Assembly: GCA_045646365.1 (NCBI GenBank)
Contig: JAZRKP010000036.1
Coordinates: 1 to 49,897 of the forward strand
Length of the DNA stretch: 49,897 nucleotides
Reading direction: 5' to 3'
DNA from: SIG454 sp045646365
GTDB taxonomy: Bacteria; Bacillota; Clostridia; Monoglobales; Monoglobaceae
Position numbers and translations under genes: made by a program. Positions 40,942 to 49,471 of the stretch are shown here, one piece after another; the stretch's first letter is position 1; each line of letters starts with the position of its first letter. The notes below the pieces were generated by a model. It was not told where the DNA came from. It was given only the letters and a program-made list of their open reading frames with translations, and searched no databases.

Positions 40942-42876
40942 ATGGTTAAAATTAAATTAAGAGACGAAATTAAAGAATTTCCAAAAGGAATAAAACTTAT
41001 TGAGGTTGCAAAGGAAATTAGCGAGGGACTTGCAAGAATTGTCCTTGTTGCAGAGGTTGACGGAGTTGTTACGGAACTCGGTGCAACAGTTGAAAATGAT
41101 TGCGAAGTAAACTTCCTGACATTCGATGATGAGGCGGGAAAAGCGGCTTATCGTCACACAACATCCCATATTCTTGCTCAGGCAATAAAAAGACTTTATC
41201 CTGACACAAAGCTTGCAATAGGGCCGTCGGTTGATGATGGTTTTTATTACGATTTTGATTTTGAAACACCTGTTGCAAACGGTGACTTTGACAAAATCGA
41301 AGCTGAAATGAAGAAGATTATTAAGGAAAATCTCCCTCTTGAACGCTTTGAACTCCCAAGAGCGGAGGCTATAAAGTTTATGGAAGAAAAGGGCGAAACT
41401 TATAAGGTTGAGCTTATCAATGACCTTCCAGAAGACGCGATTATTTCTTTCTATAAGCAGGGTGAATTTACAGACCTCTGTGCAGGCCCGCACCTTATGT
41501 CAACAGGTAAAATCAAGGCTGTGAAACTCCAGAGTGCAACCGGTGCTTACTGGAGAGGAAACGAGAAAAATAAGATGCTCACAAGAATTTACGGCACATC
41601 TTTCCCGAAAAAAGCAGACCTTGACGAATATATCGAAATGCTTGAAGAGGCAAGAAAAAGAGACCATAATAAGGTGGGAAGAGAACTTGAACTCTTCACA
41701 ACAGTTGACTCTATCGGTCAGGGACTCCCGATTATGCTCCCTAAGGGTGCAAAAATTATGCAAATCCTCCAGAGATTTGTTGAGGACCATGAGGACGCAA
41801 ACGGCTGGGTAAGAACAAAAACTCCTTATATGGCAAAGAGTGACCTTTATAAAATCTCAGGACATTGGGACCATTATCAGGACGGTATGTTCGTGTTTGG
41901 TGACGAGGAAAAGGATAAAGAGGTTTTTGCTCTCCGTCCTATGACATGCCCGTTCCAGTATCAGGCATATCTTAATAAAATGAGAAGTTACAGAGATTTG
42001 CCAATCCGTTATGGTGAAACATCAACCCTTTTCAGAAATGAAGCATCAGGCGAAATGCACGGTCTTATCAGAGTCAGACAGTTCACAATTTCTGAAGGAC
42101 ATCTTATGTGTACTCCCCAGCAGCTTGAGGCGGAATTTAAATCCTGTCTTGAAATGGCGATTTATATGCTTAAAACATTAGGACTCTACGAGGATGTTTC
42201 ATACAGATTCTCACAGTGGGATCCTGAGGACAGAGAAAAGTATATCGGAACAGATGAACAGTGGAATGAGGCTCAGGGAACTATGCAGAAAATCCTTGAC
42301 CACCTTGAAATTCCATATAAGATTGGTATCGGTGAGGCGGCTTTCTATGGTCCGAAACTTGATATTCAGATTAAGAATGTATTCGGTAAGGAAGATACTC
42401 TTATAACAATCCAGATTGACCAGATGCTTGCTGAAAAATTCGGTATGGAGTATGTTGATAAGGACGGAAGTAAGAAAAATCCTTATATTATCCATAGAAC
42501 ATCAATCGGTTGCTATGAAAGAACACTTGCTCTCCTTATCGAGAAATATGCAGGTGCGTTCCCGACATGGCTTGCACCAACTCAGGTTAAAATTCTCCCG
42601 ATTTCCGATAACTATGCTGAATATGCTGATTCTGTAAAGAAAGAGCTTGATAAGTATGGTATCAGATGCGAAATTGATAAGAGAAGTGAAAAAATCGGTT
42701 ATAAAATCAGAGAAGCACAGATGGAAAAAGTTCCTTATATGCTTATTGTCGGTGAAAAGGAAATGGCTGACGGTGCAGTTGCAGTCCGCTCCAGAAAAGA
42801 CGGCGATAAGGGAAGCGTTAAGATTGAGGAATTTATCGCTGATATAACAAAGGAAATCGCCGATAAAGTAAGATAA
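40942..42876 (+). CDS. thrS: Threonyl-tRNA synthetase
   Basis: ThrRS charges tRNA-Thr. The 644-residue protein contains, in order, a TGS domain (1-60), the editing domain with HTTSHILAQAIKRLYP and the CAGPHL motif, the class II catalytic core (RPMTCPFQYQ with a zinc-ligand Cys, FRNEASGEMHGLIRVRQF, IIHRTSIGCYERTLALLIE), and the anticodon-binding domain (APTQVKILPIS). RBS AGGAGGAAA. It begins 20 bases after ispA, leaving no room for a T-box leader, so it is likely read from the upstream operon. Confidence 0.98.
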   Translation: MVKIKLRDEIKEFPKGIKLIEVAKEISEGLARIVLVAEVDGVVTELGATVENDCEVNFLTFDDEAGKAAYRHTTSHILAQAIKRLYPDTKLAIGPSVDDGFYYDFDFETPVANGDFDKIEAEMKKIIKENLPLERFELPRAEAIKFMEEKGETYKVELINDLPEDAIISFYKQGEFTDLCAGPHLMSTGKIKAVKLQSATGAYWRGNEKNKMLTRIYGTSFPKKADLDEYIEMLEEARKRDHNKVGRELELFTTVDSIGQGLPIMLPKGAKIMQILQRFVEDHEDANGWVRTKTPYMAKSDLYKISGHWDHYQDGMFVFGDEEKDKEVFALRPMTCPFQYQAYLNKMRSYRDLPIRYGETSTLFRNEASGEMHGLIRVRQFTISEGHLMCTPQQLEAEFKSCLEMAIYMLKTLGLYEDVSYRFSQWDPEDREKYIGTDEQWNEAQGTMQKILDHLEIPYKIGIGEAAFYGPKLDIQIKNVFGKEDTLITIQIDQMLAEKFGMEYVDKDGSKKNPYIIHRTSIGCYERTLALLIEKYAGAFPTWLAPTQVKILPISDNYAEYADSVKKELDKYGIRCEIDKRSEKIGYKIREAQMEKVPYMLIVGEKEMADGAVAVRSRKDGDKGSVKIEEFIADITKEIADKVR

Positions 42877-42888
42877 TTTATTAAACTA

Positions 42889-42917
42889 TTGACTTTTTTC
42901 GTCGGGCGTAGTAAAAT
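42889..42917 (+). promoter_or_regulatory. Sigma-A promoter for the amino-acid ABC importer
   Basis: TTGACT (42889-42894) and TAAAAT (42912-42917) are separated by 17 bases. The leader is about 28 bases, with GGAGG before the ATG. Confidence 0.8.
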
Positions 42918-42951
42918 AAAGTAAATATATAAAATATTTGGAGGTATTATT

Positions 42952-43743
42952 ATGAAAAAAATTATTGCACTGTTACTCGCACTTGCAATGATGACAGTTA
43001 TGTTTGCAGGCTGCGGTAAGGAAGAGGTTAAACTTGCTATTCTTGACACAGAATATGCGTTAGAGGACTATGCAATCTGTATTGCAAAGGAAAACACAGA
43101 ACTTCTCGATAAGGTTAATGCTGCTCTTGCAGAAATAGAAGCTGACGGAACAAAGCAGAAGATTATTGATAAGTATATTTCAGGTAAGGCTCATGACCTT
43201 AAGTTCCAGGAAAATGCAGACGGTAAGACAGAACTCCATATGGCAACAAATGCTCAGTTTCCGCCATATGAATACTATGAAAATAAGGTAATCGTTGGTA
43301 TAGACGCTGAAATGGCTGCTGCAATCGCTGATAAGCTTGATATGAAGCTTGTTATTGATGATATGGAATTCGATTCAATCATAACAGCAGTTCAGACAGG
43401 CAAGGCTGATATGGGTATGGCAGGTATGACTGTAACAGAAGACCGTTTGAAGAATATCAATTTCTCAAACACTTATGCAACAGGTATCCAGTCAATCATC
43501 GTTCCTGAGGGTAGCGAAATCAAGTCAGTTGATGACCTTTTTGCTGACGGGGCTGAATATCTTATCGGTACACAGAAGGGTACAACAGGCGATATTTATG
43601 CAGAGGGCGATTTCGGTGCTGACCGTGTTATGAAATATGCGTCAGGTAACGAAGCAGTTCAGGCTCTTATCACAGGTAAGGTTGACTGCGTAATCATCGA
43701 CAATGAGCCTGCAAAAGCATATGTTGAAGCTAACAATAAATAA
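42952..43743 (+). CDS. Circularly permuted amino-acid-binding lipoprotein (SBP family 3)
   Basis: The 263-residue lipoprotein (lipobox FAGC, Cys21) binds substrate for the ABC importer encoded next. Its domain order is permuted. Residues 26-76 (LAILDTEYALEDYAI then NTELLDKVNAALAEIEADGT and IIDKYI) correspond to the usual C-terminal end of family 3. A new linker of about 18 residues follows (77-94). Residues 95-263 then run from the usual mature N-terminus (MATNAQFPPYEYYEN) through MAGMTVTEDRLKNINFS and GTQKGTTGDIYAEGDFGA to VIIDNEPAKAYVEANNK, where they stop. In normal homologues the LKILDTEY-type segment follows directly after that point. Promoter, RBS, signal peptide and stop are all intact, so this is not a broken gene. 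Confidence 0.88.
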   Translation: MKKIIALLLALAMMTVMFAGCGKEEVKLAILDTEYALEDYAICIAKENTELLDKVNAALAEIEADGTKQKIIDKYISGKAHDLKFQENADGKTELHMATNAQFPPYEYYENKVIVGIDAEMAAAIADKLDMKLVIDDMEFDSIITAVQTGKADMGMAGMTVTEDRLKNINFSNTYATGIQSIIVPEGSEIKSVDDLFADGAEYLIGTQKGTTGDIYAEGDFGADRVMKYASGNEAVQALITGKVDCVIIDNEPAKAYVEANNK

Positions 43744-43762
43744 TTTCTGATAATCAAAGACG

Positions 43763-43794
43763 CCGGGGCGGATATTTCTCCGCCCCCGTTTTAT
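43763..43794 (+). terminator. Hairpin between binding-protein and permease genes
   Basis: CGGGGCGGA pairs with TCCGCCCCCG (one extra C bulged) and is followed by TTTTATGTTATT. Placed after the first gene of the importer operon, it would let the binding protein be made in excess of the membrane parts. Confidence 0.75.
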
Positions 43795-43811
43795 GTTATT
43801 GAGGTGATTGA

Positions 43812-44549
43812 ATGGATGGAATAATGAATTGGTTTTATGACCTGAGAGACGATTTTGTTCTGAACTTTGTTCAGGAAGACCGATGGACCTTCATAACCAG
43901 CGGTCTTAAGAATACCCTTATTATTACTCTCTTTGCAGGTATTATAGGTGTTCTTCTGGGAGCTGTTGTTGCTATCATAAGGTCAAGCTATGATAAAAAT
44001 TATAAGGATATGAAAAGCGGAATAAGGAAAGGTCTCCTTGCTTTTTTCAACTGGTTCTGTAAGATTTATCTGACGGTTATAAGAGGAACTCCTGTTGTTG
44101 TTCAGCTTATGATTATGTATTACATAATATTTGCATCATCAAGAAACAGCCTTTTGGTTGCGGTCTTAGCATTTGGAATAAACTCAGGTGCTTATGTTGC
44201 TGAAATTGTCCGTTCGGGAATTATGTCTATTGATATTGGACAGTTTGAGGCAGGAAGAAGTCTTGGTTTTGACTATACGCAAACAATGGTGCATATTATA
44301 ATTCCGCAGGCAATAAAAAATGTTCTTCCGGCACTTGCCAATGAATTTATTGTTCTCATAAAAGAAACCTCGGTTGCAGGATATGTAACAATAAGAGATT
44401 TGACAATGGGCGGAAATATAATCCGTGCTGCAACTTATTCGCCGTTTATGCCCCTTGTGGCGGTGGCTATAATATACCTTGTTCTCGTTATGTTCTTTAC
44501 ATGGCTTATAGGTAAAATCGAGAGGAGGCTGAGAAACAGTGAACGATAA
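43812..44549 (+). CDS. Amino-acid ABC transporter permease
   Basis: The 245-residue protein is a HisM/GlnP-type permease with about five membrane segments. The family features TVIRGTPVVVQLMIMYY and the EAA loop AGRSLGFDYTQTMVHIIIPQAIKNVLPALANEF are present. It contains an extra cytoplasmic basic insert (about 58-80) between the first two segments. RBS GAGGTG. It overlaps the ATPase start by 11 bases. A single permease gene suggests a homodimer in the membrane. Confidence 0.95.
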   Translation: MDGIMNWFYDLRDDFVLNFVQEDRWTFITSGLKNTLIITLFAGIIGVLLGAVVAIIRSSYDKNYKDMKSGIRKGLLAFFNWFCKIYLTVIRGTPVVVQLMIMYYIIFASSRNSLLVAVLAFGINSGAYVAEIVRSGIMSIDIGQFEAGRSLGFDYTQTMVHIIIPQAIKNVLPALANEFIVLIKETSVAGYVTIRDLTMGGNIIRAATYSPFMPLVAVAIIYLVLVMFFTWLIGKIERRLRNSER

Positions 44550-45279
44550 TATTATAATAAAAACTGTTGATTTGTGTAAATATTACGGTGAGAAAATCCA
44601 CGCCCTTGACAATGTCAATATTGATATTCATAAGGGAGAGGTTGTTTGTATAATCGGCCCGTCAGGCTCGGGAAAGTCAACTTTTCTCCGTTCGCTGAAT
44701 CTTCTTGAAACTCCAACAAGCGGAGAAATTATATTTGACGGCGTTAATCTTGCGGATAAAAGTGTTAATATAAATGTCCACAGACAGAGAATGGGAATGG
44801 TTTTTCAGCATTTTAATCTTTTTCCGCATATGACAATCCTTAAAAATATGACTATCGCACCAATGAAACTTCTTAAAATGTCCAAGAGTGCGGCAGAAGA
44901 TATGGCAATGGAACTTCTTAAGAGAGTTGGACTGGGTGACAGAGCCAATGCTTACCCAAGTCAGCTTTCGGGCGGACAGAAACAGAGAATTGCAATCGTT
45001 CGTGCTCTTTGTATGAAACCTGAGGTTATGCTCTTTGACGAGCCGACATCTGCTCTTGACCCTGAAATGGTCGGAGAGGTTTTGGAAGTTATGAAAGAAC
45101 TTGCCGGCGAAGGAATGACAATGGCAGTTGTTACCCACGAAATGGGCTTTGCCCGTGAGGTTGCTGACCGTGTTATCTTTATGGCAGACGGAACAGTTGT
45201 TGAGGAGGGGACTCCTGAGGAAATTTTCTCTAACCCGAAAAATTCGAGAACCGCTGAATTTCTTAAAAAAGTTTTATAA
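44539..45279 (+). CDS. Amino-acid ABC transporter ATP-binding protein
   Basis: The 246-residue protein has Walker A GPSGSGKST, Q-loop FQHFNLFPHMT, signature LSGGQKQR, Walker B VMLFDEPTSALD and the switch His in VTHEMGFA. It is of the GlnQ/HisP class that energises polar amino-acid uptake. Start GTG 44539 lies within the end of the permease gene behind GAGGAGG, so the two are coupled. Substrate is not identifiable by eye. Confidence 0.96.
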   Translation: MNDNIIIKTVDLCKYYGEKIHALDNVNIDIHKGEVVCIIGPSGSGKSTFLRSLNLLETPTSGEIIFDGVNLADKSVNINVHRQRMGMVFQHFNLFPHMTILKNMTIAPMKLLKMSKSAAEDMAMELLKRVGLGDRANAYPSQLSGGQKQRIAIVRALCMKPEVMLFDEPTSALDPEMVGEVLEVMKELAGEGMTMAVVTHEMGFAREVADRVIFMADGTVVEEGTPEEIFSNPKNSRTAEFLKKVL

Positions 45280-45296
45280 TAAAGGTGTCCTTTTTA

Positions 45297-45344
45297 TACC
45301 CCATTTTACAGACTATAATAATAGCTGTAAAGGGGGTATTTTTT
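45297..45344 (+). promoter_or_regulatory. Hairpin holding the ribosome binding site of the next gene
   Basis: TACCCC (45297-45302) pairs with GGGGTA (45333-45338), and TTACAG (45306-45311) pairs with CTGTAA (45325-45330), with a 13-base AT-rich loop. A T run follows. The 3' arm contains the GGGGG of the next gene's ribosome binding site. It can therefore end the ABC operon and also mask translation of the gene at 45345. Confidence 0.65.
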
Positions 45345-45695
45345 ATGAAGAGAGGTTTTTATGTAACGATTGCAGAAACGGGGAAATACTATGGCAGATT
45401 TCCCTTTAAAGCAGGAGGTATTGTCAAAATTTCAAAGGACAGAGGGAATGGCAGAAGAAAGGGAATAAGAGTGACACTTCCGCTTCTGGGTATAATCGGA
45501 TATGTTGCTCCTGAGGGAGAAATGCTTGTTGAGGGAACTCTTGGGGCGGACAAAATCTATAACAAAATAGGAAATTATGCCTATGCACAAATAATGTTTG
45601 TGTCGGATTTTAGCATTATAGCGAAAATTCTGCACCCGAAAGAGGTGGAAAAAACACCGTATCTTCGTGCATACAGAAAACGCAAGGTCGCATAA
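45345..45695 (+). CDS. Small HIRAN-like protein
   Basis: I am not sure of the family. The 116-residue protein has the general pattern of a HIRAN domain, which binds single-stranded DNA ends: a first strand FYVTIAETGKYYG, then GIVKISKDRGN...GIRVTLPLLGIIGYVAPEGEML, where family members show a G-x-L-x-L-x-x-D-x-N then I-x-V then IGYV. It has no membrane segment and a basic tail. ATG 45345 is preceded by AAAGGGGG, which lies in the hairpin described at 45297. An in-frame start 20 codons earlier has no binding site. Confidence 0.6.
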   Translation: MKRGFYVTIAETGKYYGRFPFKAGGIVKISKDRGNGRRKGIRVTLPLLGIIGYVAPEGEMLVEGTLGADKIYNKIGNYAYAQIMFVSDFSIIAKILHPKEVEKTPYLRAYRKRKVA

Positions 45696-45755
45696 TCGGT
45701 AATAAATTCCGACTTTTTTGAATATTATCTATAATATACAGAGAGGTTGGATAAA

Positions 45756-46874
45756 ATGAAAAGAAGATACAAAGCTTATGTGATAGACGGGCGAAAGCTG
45801 ATAAAGAATGCGGTTTCAGTTGCAATCGGGATTGGTGTTGCCTGCGGAATAATAACGGGGGCAAGGCTTGAGGGTGTAAAACTAAAAACGGAAGTTGAAG
45901 AGGTTGAAAGAGAAAAAACATCAATAAGTATAAAAGAGATTTTAGGTGACAAAATCAGTTTGCATAGCATTATTGCGGACGAGTTTCCCGTTCTTAAATA
46001 TACAACCCTCGGTTTGACTGAGACCGTGTTCAATGAAAATGGGAGCGATAAAAAGCAATCGCTCCCGAAAACAGGGATAATCGTGGGACTTGAAGGGGAA
46101 CTTCCTATCAGAGGTATTGACTCCAGCCAGAATAAGAGTATGGGAACTGAAAATATACTTGTGAAAAACGAAACGCAGTATAGCATAAACACTAAGGAAA
46201 TGCTTAAAGAAAAGCTTGGGATAAATATAAGCGGAAGTGGGCCTAAAGTGTTGATTTTACATACCCACGGGAGCGAGTCTTATACGGAAGAGGGAAAGGA
46301 TTTTTACATAGAAGGAGCAGGGGACAGAAACACCGATACGAGGTTTAATGTGGTTTATGTCGGGGATAAAATGACAGAGATTTTTGAAAAAGCAGGGATT
46401 GAGGTTATCCACGACAGAACAATGCACGACCAGCCATCATATAACGGCTCATATGCAAGCTCGCTGAAATCGGCGGAAAGATATATAGAGGAATATCCGT
46501 CGATTCAGATTGTGCTTGATATTCACAGAGATGCAATAGTTTATGGCGACGGAACAAAGGCAAAAACTGTGACGGAGATTGACGGAAAACAAACAGCACA
46601 GCTTATGTTTGTTATAGGTACTGATGCTGGCGGGTTAACCCACGACAACTGGCGTGAAAATCTTAAATTTGCAGTAAAATTGCAAAATGAAATAAACAAA
46701 AAATATCCTAGCCTGATGCGTGGAATAAATCTCCGCCGTGAACGGTTCAACGGTCACACAACAAAAGGTAGCATTATAATTGAGGTGGGAACCAGCGGAA
46801 ACACCTTAAATGAGGCGGTAAATGGAGCAAGTCTGTGTGCAGAGGTTATTTCAGGATTTCTAAATGGACTGTAA
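45756..46874 (+). CDS. spoIIP: Stage II sporulation protein P
   Basis: SpoIIP is the amidase and endopeptidase that, with SpoIID and SpoIIM, thins septal peptidoglycan for engulfment. The 372-residue protein has one N-terminal membrane segment (about 17-36), a linker, and a catalytic domain with ILHTHGSESY, the LDIHRDA motif and EVGTSGNTLNEA; these carry the zinc-site His and Glu residues. ATG 45756 follows GAGAGGTTGG. The partner genes are not in the window, and gpr, its frequent neighbour, is absent. Confidence 0.96.
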   Translation: MKRRYKAYVIDGRKLIKNAVSVAIGIGVACGIITGARLEGVKLKTEVEEVEREKTSISIKEILGDKISLHSIIADEFPVLKYTTLGLTETVFNENGSDKKQSLPKTGIIVGLEGELPIRGIDSSQNKSMGTENILVKNETQYSINTKEMLKEKLGINISGSGPKVLILHTHGSESYTEEGKDFYIEGAGDRNTDTRFNVVYVGDKMTEIFEKAGIEVIHDRTMHDQPSYNGSYASSLKSAERYIEEYPSIQIVLDIHRDAIVYGDGTKAKTVTEIDGKQTAQLMFVIGTDAGGLTHDNWRENLKFAVKLQNEINKKYPSLMRGINLRRERFNGHTTKGSIIIEVGTSGNTLNEAVNGASLCAEVISGFLNGL

Positions 46875-46916
46875 AGAGAAAAAATTCAAATAATTTTGCA
46901 AAATGTAAATATCCTC

Positions 46917-46945
46917 TTGAAATTATCGGGAAAATGTTATATAAT
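46917..46945 (+). promoter_or_regulatory. Sigma-A promoter for the DUF1846 gene
   Basis: TTGAAA (46917-46922) and a perfect TATAAT (46940-46945) are 17 bases apart. Confidence 0.85.
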
Positions 46946-46983
46946 AAATAAATATTGTATATGTTTCGAGGAGAGGTGTTACT

Positions 46984-48444
46984 GTGCTTAAATTAGGGTT
47001 TGATAATGAAAAGTATCTGCATTTGCAGTCTCAACACATAAAAGAAAGAATTTCCAAATTTGGCGGAAAGCTTTATCTTGAGTTTGGCGGAAAGCTTTTT
47101 GACGATTTCCACGCCTCTCGTGTTCTTCCCGGATTTGAGCCTGACAGTAAGCTTAAAATGCTTTTGCAACTTAAAGAAAAAGTTGAAATTGTTATGACTA
47201 TAAATGCCTCGGACATTGAGAAAAATAAGCTTCGCAGTGACCTCGGGATAACATATGATGTGGATGTTATAAGACTCATAGACTGTTTCCGCTCTATCGG
47301 GCTTTATGTGGGAAGCGTTGTTATGACCCGTTTTGACGGACAAGCAACCGCTGTTGCTTTCCAGAAACGCCTTGAATCTTTGGGTGTCCGTGTTTACAGA
47401 CATTATACAATCGAGGGGTATCCGTCAGATATTTCCAAAATTGTAAGTGATGAAGGCTATGGGAAAAACGAATATATCGAAACAACGAGAGAACTTGTTG
47501 TTATAACCGCACCGGGACCGGGAAGCGGAAAAATGGCAACCTGTATGTCTCAGCTTTACCATGAGCATAAAATGGGAATTCAGTCGGGATATGCAAAGTT
47601 TGAAACATTTCCCGTGTGGTATCTGCCCCTTACCGACCCTGTAAACCTTGCTTATGAAGCGGCAGCGGCAGACCTTAATGATGTTAATATGATTGACCCG
47701 TTCCACCTTGATGCCTATGGGAATACTGCGGTGAATTATAACAGAGATGTTGAAATCTTTCCGGTTGTTAAAGCTATGCTTGAAAAAATCCTGGGCGAAT
47801 GTCCTTATAAATCGCCGACGGATATGGGCGTTAATATGGCAGGAAACTGCGTTGTTGATGACGAAATAACAAGGGAAGCATCAAAGCAGGAAATTCTTCG
47901 CAGATATTATACTGCTTTGTGTGAGCAAAGAAAAGGCAGAATCGGCGATGATGTTGTTTTAAAGCTTGAACTGTTAATGAAAAAAGCGGGGATAACAACA
48001 AATGACCGTCCTGTTATCGGCCCTGCACTCCAGAAAGCAATGCTGACGGGTGCACCTGCGGCGGCGATAGAGCTTCCTGACGGACAAATGGTTACGGGGA
48101 AAACATCTGAACTTCTTGGGGCATCATCTGCACTTCTTCTTAACGCTTTAAAAACACTTGCAGGAATTGATGATAAGGTCGAACTTATTTCACCTGTGAT
48201 TTTAGAGCCCATACAAAGACTTAAAACGGAGCATTTTGGTAACAGAAACCCGAGACTCCATACCGACGAGGCGCTTATTGCACTTTCAATTTGTGCACCA
48301 AGCGATGAAAGAGCAGAACTTGCAATGCAACAGATTAGTAAATTAAGAGGCTGTGAGGTACACTCGTCTGTAATACTTTCATCAGTTGACGAAAAAGTGT
48401 TCAAAAGACTGGGAATTAATCTGACCTGCGAGCCCGTATATTAA
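46984..48444 (+). CDS. DUF1846 family protein
   Basis: The 486-residue cytoplasmic protein matches the conserved DUF1846 family of Firmicutes, of about 500 residues. Recognised stretches are GFDNEKYLHLQSQHIKERI at the start, LYLEFGGKLFDDFHASRVLPG, and VVITAPGPGSGKMATCMSQLYHE, which resembles a nucleotide-binding loop. Its function is unknown. The start is GTG at 46984, behind GAGGAGAGG. It is transcribed alone. Confidence 0.9.
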   Translation: MLKLGFDNEKYLHLQSQHIKERISKFGGKLYLEFGGKLFDDFHASRVLPGFEPDSKLKMLLQLKEKVEIVMTINASDIEKNKLRSDLGITYDVDVIRLIDCFRSIGLYVGSVVMTRFDGQATAVAFQKRLESLGVRVYRHYTIEGYPSDISKIVSDEGYGKNEYIETTRELVVITAPGPGSGKMATCMSQLYHEHKMGIQSGYAKFETFPVWYLPLTDPVNLAYEAAAADLNDVNMIDPFHLDAYGNTAVNYNRDVEIFPVVKAMLEKILGECPYKSPTDMGVNMAGNCVVDDEITREASKQEILRRYYTALCEQRKGRIGDDVVLKLELLMKKAGITTNDRPVIGPALQKAMLTGAPAAAIELPDGQMVTGKTSELLGASSALLLNALKTLAGIDDKVELISPVILEPIQRLKTEHFGNRNPRLHTDEALIALSICAPSDERAELAMQQISKLRGCEVHSSVILSSVDEKVFKRLGINLTCEPVY

Positions 48445-48452
48445 AAATTTTA

Positions 48453-48487
48453 AATCGTGTGATATTTAATTCGCACGGTTTTTTGAT
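48453..48487 (+). terminator. Terminator after the DUF1846 gene
   Basis: AAATCGTGTGA and TCGCACGGTTT form a stem with G-T pairs and are followed by a run of T residues. Confidence 0.75.
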
Positions 48488-48496
48488 AGGAATTTC

Positions 48497-48525
48497 TTGA
48501 CAAGGGTATAATATTAGGGTATAAT
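48497..48525 (+). promoter_or_regulatory. Sigma-A promoter for degV
   Basis: TTGACA (48497-48502) and TATAAT (48520-48525) are both perfect and 17 bases apart. Confidence 0.9.
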
Positions 48526-48564
48526 TTAGAAAATGTCCTGTATGGACAACGAAAGGAGAATTAT

Positions 48565-49431
48565 ATGGCGAAAATTAAAATTGCGACAGATTCAACAGCG
48601 GATATTCCTGCTGAAATAAGAGAGAAATTGGGGATTGCCGTTTTACCGATAACAATTATCGACGGCGATAAAGAATATAGAGACGGATTCGATATGACTC
48701 CGCAAGAATTTTATGAAATACTTGAAAATGCTCAGGAAATTCCAACAACTTCAAGAGTTGTTCCTGTTCTTTATAGTGAACTTTATGAGGAGTGTTATAA
48801 GGAGGGTTACACAGATATAATCCTGCCTTGTATTAACTCTAAAGGCTCTTCAACAATGCAGGGTGCAATTATGGCAAAGGATATGTTCTTTGAGGATTGC
48901 CCTGAGGCAAAGGATAAAATCAATATCCATATTATTGATTCAAAAACATATAGTATGGCTTATGGTATGGCAGTTATAAAAGCGGCAGAAATGGCGAATG
49001 ATGGAGCATCTGTTGAAGAAATTCTGGCAGAAATCAATGACTGGTTTGAAAAAGTCAGAATTTTGTTCTTACCAATGAATTTAAAATTTGTAAAAAAATC
49101 AGGCAGAGTTTCAGCAGCAGCGGCTTTCGTTGGCGACGCTCTCGGACTTAAACCGATTATAACATTTGAAGACGGCGACTCAAAGGTTTTAAATAAAATC
49201 AGAGGCGACAAAAAAGCAATTTCGACAATGCTTGATATGGTTGCTTTGGAAAGAGAAGAAGGCTCGGATTATTCGATTGTATACGGAACGAATTTGGAAG
49301 CATTTTCAAAACTTAAAGAAAATTGTGACGAAAAGCTTGATAAGGCTCCGAAATATGAGTATGCTGTCGGTGCAGTAATCTCAATAAACGCAGGTCCTGA
49401 TGTTGTCGGCATAATCTATAAAAAGAAATAA
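48565..49431 (+). CDS. DegV family fatty-acid-binding protein
   Basis: DegV (FakB-type) proteins hold a fatty acid for phosphorylation by the FakA kinase. The 288-residue protein begins IKIATDSTADIPAEIREKLG and has the SRVVPVLYSELYEE segment with the conserved Ser-Arg pair, INSKGSSTMQGA, and the KSGRVSAAAAFVGDALGLKP motif. The substrate chain and whether this copy works with FakA are not known; fakA is not in the window. RBS AAAGGAGA. A terminator follows. Confidence 0.94.
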   Translation: MAKIKIATDSTADIPAEIREKLGIAVLPITIIDGDKEYRDGFDMTPQEFYEILENAQEIPTTSRVVPVLYSELYEECYKEGYTDIILPCINSKGSSTMQGAIMAKDMFFEDCPEAKDKINIHIIDSKTYSMAYGMAVIKAAEMANDGASVEEILAEINDWFEKVRILFLPMNLKFVKKSGRVSAAAAFVGDALGLKPIITFEDGDSKVLNKIRGDKKAISTMLDMVALEREEGSDYSIVYGTNLEAFSKLKENCDEKLDKAPKYEYAVGAVISINAGPDVVGIIYKKK

Positions 49432-49437
49432 AGATAC

Positions 49438-49467
49438 AAAAATCCGCCCGAGTGGGCGGATTTTTAT
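49438..49467. terminator. Bidirectional terminator
   Basis: AAAAATCCGCCC (49438-49449) and GGGCGGATTTTT (49454-49465) pair perfectly around GAGT. It lies between convergent degV and the partial gene at the window end. Confidence 0.9.
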
Positions 49468-49471
49468 ATCG

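Noticed and set aside
40921..40942. T-box leader upstream of thrS
   Set aside because: Only 20 bases separate ispA and thrS.
40957..41493. Minus-strand frame of 178 codons opposite thrS
   Set aside because: Antisense shadow of a highly conserved gene; unusual composition rich in Cys and Phe.
42952..43743. Frameshift or truncation as the reason for the odd binding-protein order
   Set aside because: The frame is continuous from signal peptide to stop, both conserved blocks are complete, and no second binding-protein fragment lies in the flanks.
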